Assembly (NCBI GenBank): GCA_000328365.1
Contig: KB297837.1
Span: 194,680 to 258,679 of the forward strand
Source: Capitella teleta
Taxonomy: Eukaryota > Annelida > Polychaeta > Capitellidae
Direction: 5' to 3'
DNA: 64,000 nucleotides
Positions 23,402-33,800 of this stretch are shown here, in pieces. Below the pieces are notes generated by a model. It had not been told where the DNA came from. It did not search any database and worked only from the letters and a program-made list of their open reading frames with translations. Position numbers and translations under genes: made by a program. The stretch's first letter is position 1; the number at the start of each line of letters is the position of its first letter.

Positions 23402-24930
23402 TGTTGAGCATTAAAGTATGACATGCCTGTTATGTTAGTCATTTGCTACATTCCCTTATTGCAAACATTGTTCTGGAAATAGTATATGCGTGCATGTAGG
23501 TCTACTGAGTTGCTCTTTGTTACAGATATTTGGTTGTCAAGTTTTCAATTCGCATTGTGTTCACATCCTTCAACCAGCACTGAAATCGCCCGAGTGTACT
23601 TTAAAATTTTCGTTGCCATGTACATATGTATATAGACATTTAATGTAAATAGCTCTTACAAAAACAAATTACGAAAGCAAGACGGCATTTTCTGCGCAAG
23701 AACATTGGCAGAGCTCCACACTATAACTCATGCACCTGTAATCGATCACGAGTGCTTGCTGGGCAAGATGTCTGGTTGGAGTGCTCCTCCTTACACGCTT
23801 CGTCGCCGGCTCACTTTGTGGTGTTCATCTTGCATGTGAACATAAAATAGAACCAGTGCCACTAATGAGGTAACACTGCACGAATACTGCATGAGCACCC
23901 ATGACCAGGAATCAACGGAGACTGCGGACGATGATGATCTTATAGAATTGAGATCCGACGAGGGAGCATAAGCTATGCTGATTAACAAAATTTTATTAAT
24001 GGGAACAACAGGAATTATAATTATGTTGTGCATTGCTTTGATGGTACCGGCGAGACGTCGAACCGAGGCCAGTAATTACATTAAAACATGTACTGCGAAA
24101 GTCATCAGAGCTTCACAATGTTCAGCCAGTGTAACGAAATGCACGTTGCGCAAGCATGCGGCGGAGCGAGAGGTTATGTCATTAATTGCCTGACTGCCGG
24201 AGGCGCGACCGTGCGCAGGCCGGTCGATCGCAGCTTGATGCTGCTTTGAGATATTGATATATGGCAACCAGCTCATCTCATCCCTGATTGCTCAAGTCGC
24301 ATTCACTCTGTCAATATTTATGCATCGAACATTATATAAACTCGTATTTCTCTTGATAAATCATAGTGTTCAGTCTGACACACGTCTCCGTATCTATAAT
24401 ATGTATTGGCAGTGATGATTGGAAATCATCTGGTGCGATACAGACTTGACAGCAGTCTACCTGATTATTGCTGCGTTGTACGTTGTGCCGCAATGATGGG
24501 ACGAAGTTACCAAGTGCCTGGGAGCCAATGGAGCTTGCATGGGAAAGATGTACAATCAGAGCCTATACATGTAATTATATCACCCGATCAAGGCAAGGTC
24601 TTGCGACCCCCGCATTGGGATCACTATTCTGCAAAGCCGTTAAGTTAAAGTTCTGGTTAAACTATACTGACACAGCTCAGCATCTGTATCCCTCGACGGA
24701 AACCGCGTCCTCGCACGCAAAGATAGAGAGATAAGTAGAAAGAAAGGGCGGTTACGCCAAAGATAAGATTGGTGTCGCTGCAGTTCCTAGCCCAGACAAG
24801 GTACATCAGCGAGAGAACAAGCATCAACGGAACGAAGACACTCAGCCCTGACGGAGCAGTGAGGAATGGTTCATCCCATCTAGTATTCAAAAGATAACAA
24901 GAGTTCAGTGCCATGGTATGCCAGCGAATG
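23402..24930. other. Intergenic DNA with no recognised gene
   Basis: No exon series or repeat family was recognised. A hydrophobic minus-strand frame at 24986-24657 (109 codons) has no recognisable homology and includes a homopolymer run, so it is not called a gene. Confidence 0.4.
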
Positions 24931-24990
24931 CAGTGGCGTATTCTTGCTAAGGGCGTAGGGGCGATGGCCACCCCCCCCCCCCTCATAAAA
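24931..24990 (+). repeat. Second CAGTGGCGTA-type repeat end
   Basis: CAGTGGCGTATTCTTGC, followed within 40 bp by a 13-base C tract and an A-rich run, parallels the repeat start at 14566. Only the first 10-12 bases match well, so it is a weak family assignment. Confidence 0.35.
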
Positions 24991-25089
24991 AAATTGCTGT
25001 GTTCTTCACAGACTTCAATAAGCGCCTAGTGATCCATCCTTCAGAACAGCATACAAGAGAAATAAATCTTGACAGCACTCGACTAATAA

Positions 25090-25560
25090 AACATTGTGCA
25101 ACTCGCTGAGTTGAAAGGCAATATCTCCGTCCTCATCTTCACGGAACTTTATCGCGCAGCCGTTGCAGCTTTTGAGGAAATGCCATTGTTGATGGGAGAT
25201 TCAGCTTCCGAGGCTTGCATGCTCCTTCGAGGAATCCTTGATGGTTGTTTTCTAGTCTCTTTGGAGATACCGAGCCAAGTATTGGCGGTGTCACCGCGGT
25301 GAGCTCCATTTGAGTTTTTAGTCGTTTAGTTTAGATATACAATATAATATTAATCGATGATTCGATGTTGCAACTTATCGATTTCATTTTACGTCACTAA
25401 AACCTTATCGAAGATCCTACAAAAGAAATCGCAAGAGCTTAACCCTGCTTTGAAGGACGTGACCGACTGTGCATCCTACCGAGCTATACCGAGATGATGA
25501 GACATTTAACAAGTTGCCTCCGAGGAATATAGCTCTGAAATCAATATATACCGAGATTAT
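25090..25560 (+). mobile_element. Possible hAT-like transposase shred
   Basis: Plus-strand frames give AAVAAFEEMPLLMGDSASEA, CMLLRGILDGCFLVSLEI, and after frame changes ILQKKSQELNPALKDVT. The spacing resembles the central region of hAT/ZMYM-type transposases (SxASEAxGLL...F.F...L....L...LQ..S.DL..A...V). Similarity is weak and the region is interrupted. It could be unrelated. Confidence 0.3.
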
Positions 25561-26237
25561 CAGCTCAAACAGTTCTTAAGAGCAATGCCCCAGCTGCCAA
25601 CGCCAAAGAGTATTATAAAAGGAATGTGTTCTTCTCCTTCCTCGATACGAGAGTTCTTCAGCAAGAAGCCCGATTTTCAGAGCCAGATTTTGTTTCCATC
25701 AGAGCAGGGATAAGTTCATTCCCCGGGGAATGTCTTTTGTGGAGCCAAACAAGGTTTAACAACGGTTTAAAAGAAGGTTGTGACAAATACATGTATAACG
25801 CTCAATCTGCCATTTTCGCAATGCTGATTGCGCCGCTCACTCGTTCATTTAAAGCGCATTCGAGCTTCACCAGCAGAGGGCATGAGGTGGGGCTCGTGAC
25901 CGATTGGAGTGCAAGTTGGGCTTCTTGTTAAAGCTTCTTTGGTGGAACCTGAAAGCCAGGGCTCTCCGGCTTGAAATGATACAGTCTTTACGATTTAAAA
26001 TGGTCAGGTGAGCAATTTTTAACTCTCCTAAAATGCTATAGGCGAGCATTTTGCTCAGCTAAACACAATTAATCGAAATTAAGTAACTATTACTAAGTTA
26101 CCAGTTATAAGCCCTTTTTATGTTTGCTACTTTTCTTTGCATTGTATCTCAAATCAGTCATAAATGGAATGTAGATTCAAATCACACTGATTTTTTAGAG
26201 GATTTTATGGATATGGAGGTGTTGACATTTGCCTGAT
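25561..26237. other. Intergenic DNA
   Basis: No gene is assigned. A CTCF-like word, CACCAGCAGAGGGCATG, occurs at about 25869-25885. AGGCGAGC-like words near 25985-26060 recall the internal repeats of the element at 20024. Confidence 0.35.
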
Positions 26238-26871
26238 CAGGGGCCGATTCCAGAAAGAAACTTAAGTGGCAAAACTAAGTTCGGGAGGGGTTAAGTTGAC
26301 TAAAACGATTCCAGAAACAAACTTAAGTCCTCTAGACCCTGCAAAACTTAAGTGACCTCTCCACCTGACTTAAATCAAACTTAGTGAATTCAAGATGACG
26401 CCGATCAGAAGACGCCGGTTTAATGCTATATGGTGTCAATACCAAGAAGGAGCCTTCCAGACAGGAGCAATGCTCTGGAAGGCGTTATGAAAAACAAAAG
26501 CGTTATGAAAAAACAAAACAAAAACGTTATGATTGTGAAGCGGGAAAAAGAGCACTTGTTGCGTTATGATTAGGAATCAACGACGCTATACACTCGCATT
26601 TCGCGTTTGTGATGCTTTCGTTTTCGATCAAGTCTTGGAAAAATCATAAACAATTCATAAAAGTCATGTTGTAAGGTACGTTTACCACTGATCAAATGTC
26701 TCGCCATGTCTTATACATTCCTTGGCAGATAGCCAAATCCGACTTAGGCTACTTAAGTTGAGTTCAGCAAAAATGCGTTTGTGGAATCGACTTAACTTGA
26801 AAACTTAACTTAACGCCTGGAGGACTTAACTTAAGTCCCAAAGTTAAGTTTCTTTCTGGAATCGGCCCCTG
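26238..26871. mobile_element. 634-bp TIR element with nested subrepeats
   Basis: The outer 27 bases are perfect inverted repeats, beginning CAGGGGCCGATTCCAGAAAG at 26238 and ending with its complement at 26871. Inside the left arm GATTCCAGAAA(C/G)AAACTTAAGT is repeated (26246 and 26301), and the right arm carries corresponding CTTAACTT words, so each end is a 120-bp array of shorter motifs. No transposase frame is present, so it is a MITE. A clear target-site duplication was not seen. Confidence 0.85.
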
Positions 26872-27743
26872 GTTGGTGACCAGATTCAGATTTAGGAATG
26901 GTCAATTTCTCTAACTCCAGAGCTACTGTATGGGCCGGGCCATACCAGTAATGTGACATGAAAGAGCATGCTTCTTGGTACTACTTCCAAAACCTCAACT
27001 TCTTTTACAATCGCTTATGCTTGCTGCATTAACCTTTAGCGCCGTCGCAAAGCGAAACTGAAACCATTGCTATGTTACTTCGAGTTCGCATAATTTATTT
27101 TCGCTGGGCGACGATCGGACTCGGCCTCTCACGCATATAACATTAGCTTCCATATAAGGCGATCGGTAATCTTGATTCGAGGCCGGCCGCCTCCGAAGAC
27201 AAACGCGGGAAAAACGAAGTCTCTTAATAAGGACTTCGGCAATCTTCGGCAATACTCGGAGGAGACTCAACATGCGACCTCTCGCGAACGTAAACAAGAG
27301 CCTCTTAGCCGAGCAACTTTTCGCTCGCGTGAATCATTTTTGCGCGAGCAATTGCTCGCGTGAAAACGAATAGACTGAAATGATATTGGCTTATAGACGT
27401 CCCTCTGACTTGGCGGCTTTCGCTGAAATTCTCAAGTTCTGGGCGCATATCCAGTCCCAATTGTGCTTCTCCGAATCATTATTACACTACACGTTCATAA
27501 ACAGGGATATCACATATTAGACCCAGACGAGGTTCTCGACGATTTCTCACGCAAAAAAAAAAAAAAAAAAAAAAAAAAAACGCCGTTTGAAGTTTTATTG
27601 AATGCCGTGTGGTCTATAAAATAGTTAAAAGGGGTTTAAATTTCTTGGCTTTCAAATTTGATCATGCACAAATCAACGAAAAATTAAACAGAATCAGTAT
27701 TTTCAAGGTTAAATTCATCCGGTTATTATTGTGTTCCCTATAT
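26872..27743. other. Intergenic DNA up to the second gap
   Basis: No gene is recognised. It includes a GCGAGCAATTGCTCGC palindrome near 27343-27358 and a 28-base A-run at about 27553-27580. Confidence 0.4.
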
Positions 27744-27793
27744 NNNNNNNNNNNNNNNNNNNNNNNNNNNNNNNNNNNNNNNNNNNNNNNNNN
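27744..27793. other. Assembly gap (50 N)
   Basis: Fifty N of unknown true size. No duplicated sequence was seen on its two sides, unlike the gap at 46663. Confidence 0.99.
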
Positions 27794-28004
27794 ACATTGT
27801 ACATTTTTTTTTCTTTATAAAGCGACCTTCCATTAACAATGCCCAGCGCGCTGCAAATAAAGTAAAGCATTTATGTGAGCAGTTCATCAAGGATAAAATA
27901 CTGTGGGAATAAAAACGTTTTAATATGGCATTTGAAAGTGTCTATATTGCTTTCACATCGAATGTTCACTGGAAGTTAACATAGAACAAATTCCCAGAAT
28001 TCAG

Positions 28005-29235
28005 ATGTACCTCCGACAGAGTACGAACATGGCTTGAGAAGCTGAATCCAGGAAAAACCTATGGTCCGAATGCCGTAACTCCAAAAGTTTACAAGAGCCT
28101 CTCAAGAGCACTCTACCGACCACTGCATGCAATAAAGCAAAGAATTCTTCAGCAAGGGGAATGGCCCCAAACATGGAAGAGATCCGCTGTATGCCCAATA
28201 TGCAAATATAATATCGTGCGATCTACATAAACTAACGACTAATATCATTGATAGATGCACATGTTCTGTCCGAAATGATAGAAACTCAACTCGCCCGTCA
28301 CATTACCAAGAACATCCTTGCCAATGAATATAAGTGTATAATTGCCCAAAATACAGTATAGTTTCCGTCCAATGTCATAAATGTAATTGGCAAAGCCATC
28401 CACTTGATGAACGAATGAAAACCATTCCTCCTACGACGGAGCTTTCGACAGAGTCGATCGAGAACATCTGGTTCATCGACTTCAAGAATCTGGTGCACCG
28501 ACTCATTTAATATGACGTCTACTCCAGCTTCTCAGAAGCTATCTGAAAAACATGCCGTTCCATGTAAGACTCAACAATCATAAAGCCACACTTTGGACAA
28601 TGGAGTCGTCCAAGGAAACGACTTAGGCCCAGCCATGTGGAATGTATACTTCGCCACAATACTAGGTGCAACTGAGAAACACGGTATCGCTTCTACTGAT
28701 GACCTAACCACCTTAAGCCAAGATCGATCGATCTGCACTGGACAAAATTGAAAGAAAAAAAAAAAAAAAAAATAGCAGAAGAGTGCAAAAATTCTCGGAT
28801 CACGATGGAAGCATGTAAAGAAGTGTTGACAACCTTCTATCCGAAGCGACATCCAAAGAAAACAGACCAACCAACATTACGCCTGTTTGGAGTACAAATT
28901 GACCCAAACCTTACGACGCAAGACCACATAAACCTAGCTGCCTAAGGGTAGCGGAGTAGTTCCCACACACTACGCTACGGTTTGGGGAGCTAACATAAAC
29001 CATGTGCTGAACAAGGGAGGAACAGCCAATACCCACCTAATGCGGATGCGTCCTTATTGTTCTCAATAACAGCTCACAGCTTTATACAAAACCCCGTCGT
29101 AGTCCGCTTTATACAAGGCCTTTGCTGTGGTCACGCCAGCGAGGCTAAATTAACGAAACGTGATCTGTTCCAGAACAGCAATTTGCAAATGATCCACATC
29201 ACAGACAGAATGCTGACGATCTGAGTTCTTAGAAA
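28005..29235 (+). mobile_element. LINE reverse-transcriptase remnant
   Basis: Plus-strand pieces in several frames give LEKLNPGKTYGPNAVTPKVY, QGEWPQTWKRSAVCPI, then SYDGAFDRVDREHLVHRLQE with SGAPTHLI, then GVVQGNDLGPAMWNVYF, then HGIASTDDLTTL, and QPTLRLFGVQIDPNLTTQDH. These are reverse-transcriptase blocks 1 to 7 in the correct order: palm aspartate in GAFDRVD, QG(N)DLGP, a degraded YADD as STDDL, and the LGVxxDxxLTxxxHI block. It is a non-LTR retrotransposon (Jockey/CR1-like grade; clade not settled). Numerous stops and frame changes make it old and dead. Confidence 0.8.
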
Positions 29236-29255
29236 AGTGGTTCATGCAGCTATGG

Positions 29256-29737
29256 TATTAAACCGAGCTCAAATTCTCGGACACGGTTAGGTCTCATTGG
29301 CTCCATGGGCGAAACCTCAAAATGGCCAGTAATCCGGATCTAGAAGACGGAGCGTTATGATTCTTGTTTCAGAACAAGCATGCAATCAATATCACGATTA
29401 ATTTCACCTTTAACAAAGCTTTGTTTAACTTCATTAACGCGATATCTACTGTTTTACAAATTTAATGAGGCGAGGAAACGAATGAATGCTGATTTTCTTC
29501 AGCGTTTGTTTGTTTTTTTTTGGTTTTTTTTTTGTTTTTTTTTTTTCACAAGGTATAAATCTGCAACCTGCAGACCCCATACACACAGAGTGGGAAATGC
29601 ATTACATTCCTCATTCATTGATGCAAGAATCGTTATGCTGAGTGTTCTAGATCCGCAGCACTGGCCATTTTAAAATTCCACCCAGGGAGCCAATCAGACA
29701 GTTATGTAACCGAGGATTCAGGATGATCGTCGGTTAC
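29256..29737 (+). mobile_element. TIR element, family T copy 1
   Basis: The left arm CATTGGCTCCATGGGCGAAA followed by AATGGCCAGT and GGATCTAGAA is mirrored by the right arm TTCTAGATCCGCAGCACTGG with CCATTTT and CAGGGAGCCAAT. The arms are about 55 bp or more. The interior matches copy 3 at 39730 in inverted orientation. No coding capacity is seen. It contains a T-rich tract at 29508-29547. Confidence 0.8.
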
Positions 29738-30858
29738 ATCTCTTGGAACTAGTATGGTATATACACAGACCGTACTACATCAGCCTTTCAACAGATAAGT
29801 CTTCCCTGAACCTCATGAAGACCCTCGTGCCCGCCTCAGACGCGCCTCAACCACGTGCCAACCTCATCAGCTCTCAATCAAGAGAAATCATGAAGACCTG
29901 AAAATATATGAACAATGAAATGTTGCAATCCCTTTTAGACTTTCAATAGTTTACCCGTTGACTTACCCCAATCTAATACAGTTGCATCAACGTGTATGTG
30001 CATCTCAGATTTCAAGCTATGTTTTTTTTTTTTTTTTTTTTTTTTAATCGGGAGATCAATAAGAAAATAGTAAGTAAAAAGAGGCTCCCTCTGACTCAAC
30101 TCTGCTCTAACTCTGATGCAACAAATTAGGATTGCTTAGGTGGTGGTCGTGGACCTGTGTATACCTGATGCATTTGTCATTAGGAGTTTTGACAATTCTA
30201 ATTCCGAGCGGACGTACCCAACAACAAAAAATTATCCATTTATTAAAAAAAAAATGTTGCTTTTTGTGTCAGAATATTTTATTTCTATATTTCTATTTCT
30301 AATTTGCTTCCTTTGTAATGTATAAATGTAGCAAATGGACGGAAACATCGCATGGGTTACACGCAGACAACTGGGCTTAAATTTTGTTTTGCTTTTATTG
30401 TCATATAAGTATAACTTAATCACCTTCATTGTCGCCAATTGACGAGTGTTACTCATCGAGGATTAAGCTGCTAGCTTTTAGCACTTTGCAGTCGTCGTAA
30501 CAAAAGGGCGGGGGCGTGAAGAATGCCGCCAAATGAGGAGCTCCAGAGGCGTGTAATGTCGCCAATTAGAGTTGGCGAATCCTGTATTCACTCATCAAAA
30601 CAAATTCCCCGTCGACGCGATCTCCGCTTTCGCTCTGTTACCGCATAATCATGCTTTGAAACCGACGCCCTTTGACGAGCCGTGGCCGCGAGGGGCCACA
30701 CGCGGGCGCCCCCTGCCGGTTAAACAGATTTCGAGGGGGTGAAAGAGGCTGAAAACATTCAGCGAAAACTAATTGTGCAAAAGTAGTATCTCGGTCGCTG
30801 ATTGGTCAGCGAAGAAGACTTGAATAGCCGGCTTTGGTGGAGTGAGAGCAGAGTGGCG
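29738..30858. other. Upstream region of the homeobox gene
   Basis: No coding sequence was recognised. A T-run lies at 30022-30046. The last 350 bp are GC-richer and contain a CTCF-like motif at 30705-30719. They probably include the promoter of the homeobox gene. Confidence 0.4.
30705..30719 (-). promoter_or_regulatory. CTCF-like motif upstream of the homeobox gene
   Basis: On the minus strand the bases read CCGGCAGGGGGCGCC, one mismatch from the common bilaterian CTCF core CCAGCAGGGGGCGCC. It lies 140 bp before the start codon of the homeobox gene. A single short GC-rich match can occur by chance, so function is only suggested. Confidence 0.35.
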
Positions 30859-33800
30859 ATGGAGAGCGCCAGGTATCCAATCATGCACAATTACACCCTC
30901 ACACTGCAACACGCATCCAGGATGGCTGAGGAGAGGGAGAGAAGGCTGAAGGGGGAGCAGGAGGAGGCGGTCAAGGATGCGGAGGGCGACGAAGACGACG
31001 AAGAGGAAAGTGGAGACGATGTCGACGTTTGTGGTCAGTGATTTCAGCATTAGCATTTCGACAATCGATATTGCGCATAATTAAGTATACGTTTAAACAT
31101 AAGCACACATTTTTGAAGAAACAAAAAATGAAGAAAAAATAAATAAACAAAGAAGCAAATAAAAAAAAAAACGAAATGGAGGAGAAAACAGAAGAAGTGG
31201 CGAACTGAAAATCAGTGAAAATCACTGAAAATTGATAAACACCACACTGACACACTGATCCAAATTGTTCGATTAATCACCAGGAAAAATACCCATCACT
31301 TGAAACGTATACAAAATATCATAGTTCAAGTTGCACATTTTAAATAATTGTTTGTCTCGGTAAATAAAAAGTATATAAAGTGTCCCTAAATCTTCGATTG
31401 AACAACAAAAAGTTTGGCTTATAATAAAAAAATATGTGAATCAAGGCATTATATCCATGCAGTGCCAATGCAATATGAATGCAGTGCATAAATCTGCAAT
31501 TAATATTTCCATATTTAGCCATGTTGTTTTGAAACGTTTTACTCCCAATGAGTAGAAACTTAGAAAAAGCGCAAGTTTTATTTGCATCCTACGGAAATGC
31601 AGATATAAAAGAAAAGTTCATGTAATAACTAAAAAAAAGGTTGGGCTGCATTAAGATCACACATAAAAAAAGAGCAGCGAAGTGATGAAAACAGATAAAA
31701 TTAAAATTATGATGTAATCTTCTTTAATGATAATAATTATTACTATTCTTTATCTAAGTTTTTTTTCCAATTATAATTTGTACATTTGTACTTATCTTTA
31801 TTTCAACATTTAACCAGAAATGGTGATAATTCTTCGTTGGGAAGGGCATTAAATAATCTACGTGTATATTAAAATTATTATGTCACAAGTATAAATTTAC
31901 TCATGATTTCCCCAAACATTTTGCAGGAAACGAAGACGATCTCAACCGTTCCCCGCCCTCTTCGCCGAGAAACAGCCCGCGTCTTCCTCAGAACATCCCA
32001 TCGAATCGAATGCCTTTCGCTTTCTCTGCCTCGCAAAGCATTTTCCCGCAAAATTTCCCCCACCCCCACCCGTCGGCTTTCCACCGTCCAGAGTCTCCTC
32101 CTTCCAGGGAAGACAACTCAGAAATCGGTGAAATTGACTTTGATAGCGATATTTTCAACGCCAGCAAGAAGCAGAGACGAAATCGCACGACATTCAGCGC
32201 TGAGCAGCTGCGAGAGTTGGAGGCGGTGTTCACACACACGCATTACCCAGACTGCACGCTCAGGGAACAGATCGCAGACAAAGTGGGTCTCACCGAGGCG
32301 AGAGTTCAGGTAAATGCTACTCTTGCTATTAAATTACAGTTGCATAATTATAATTAGATGTAATCACTGTAAATGCTAATTATCTAGTCGGCTCTGACTT
32401 AGCTTTTTCACACCGTTAATTCTATGATAGCTTTGGGGATTTTATTACTCATCTAAAACAATCTTGTGCATGCTATGTTTATACACGCAGTGATATTATC
32501 TGTTTGGCTCAATTATTTGTTGCACGTAGGACTTCTGTTGATGGGTTCGTTTCCCCTGATCGAATTGGGAATTACGTTTAGCCGTTTTGTCTATCGAAAT
32601 CATTAAAATAAATCAATTAAATTTAATTTGTGTGTTACAGATATGAAGATGCATTATTAACGCTTTGAGCTCGTGCATAATTAATATATTAATTAATATA
32701 GATCGCACAGAAGAACAAAGCTTTAACCTCTGCACTTTACTTTTATTTAATCGTTATAATACGTTAAAGTTAAATCCGTATAGCTATATAATCTGAGGGG
32801 ATAGGAGTCTTGGAACGAGATTAAATAAAAGTATACTCCAAAAAAAAATCGGAATACGAAATTGAAATTCCACTGAATCGCGTCTGTCGTTCTCTTAAAG
32901 GTGTATAATTTATTATAATGAATTCTTCCGCACATCGCCAATCAGTATAATGTTTAATCAATTGCGGATTATAGCAATCCAGAAATTGAAAGCAATTGAG
33001 ATTTCAATAAAATTGGGCCTTTTGGGAAATAAATGCTGGAAAATAAGCAATTAAACATTGCGCGGAACGTGTCATTCCATTGATGTGGATGTACTGGAGA
33101 GGTGATTGAGTTGGACGAGATGCACCTCGGGGGCTGAAGAACCCTTGATCAAGAGCTTCAAGCGGATCACAGCCGTCACGCTCAACGTAGATGCAGCGTC
33201 CCTGCCTCTGATAATGATGGCCGCGGGCGAGCGCCCTGTTGCGCATTGTTACGTGGTCTCAATGACAATCGAGAGCCCTATCAATGCCTCATAAGTAACT
33301 TAATAAGTACCCGGCGATCAATCAGTTTGCCCACAGGCCCCAGGGGAGGCACTGGCGCCCGACAGGCATCGCCGCATGACGTCAGAGGGCCGCTGGTTGA
33401 TGGTCAAGACGGCGGAAAATGCGCGTGCGGTCAGCGGTCTGTGATTAGGGAGGAGATTGCGCCCAAAACGCCAATTGTCGGTAAAATTGCCACACTTGAT
33501 GCACTCACATCTAACACTCTGCTTAATGGGTGTTTTGGCTGTGGAGGCGTTCCTGGCACACGGTTAGCACACGGTTAGCACACGGTTAGCACACGCCGAC
33601 CAATCAATTGTTTGATTTATTTGAGTTATTTCTGAAAAATCGGTATTGCGCTCTATTATAAAGCTCAATTATAAACATAATATACCCGTTCCCAAAGCGC
33701 TTAGCAATTGGTGAAGTATCAGTATTTGAACACTTACCCTCAGAACATGGATACTCTATCTTAATGTCCTATCGTTTGCTTATAGAGTTTTCGTGTATAA

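Noticed and set aside
24657-24986. 109-codon hydrophobic minus-strand frame
   Set aside because: No recognised homology or splice context, and it runs through a C tract. Treated as chance.
33559-33594. Triplicated ACACGGTTAGC unit in the homeobox intron
   Set aside because: A short tandem repeat of three units with no further support for function.
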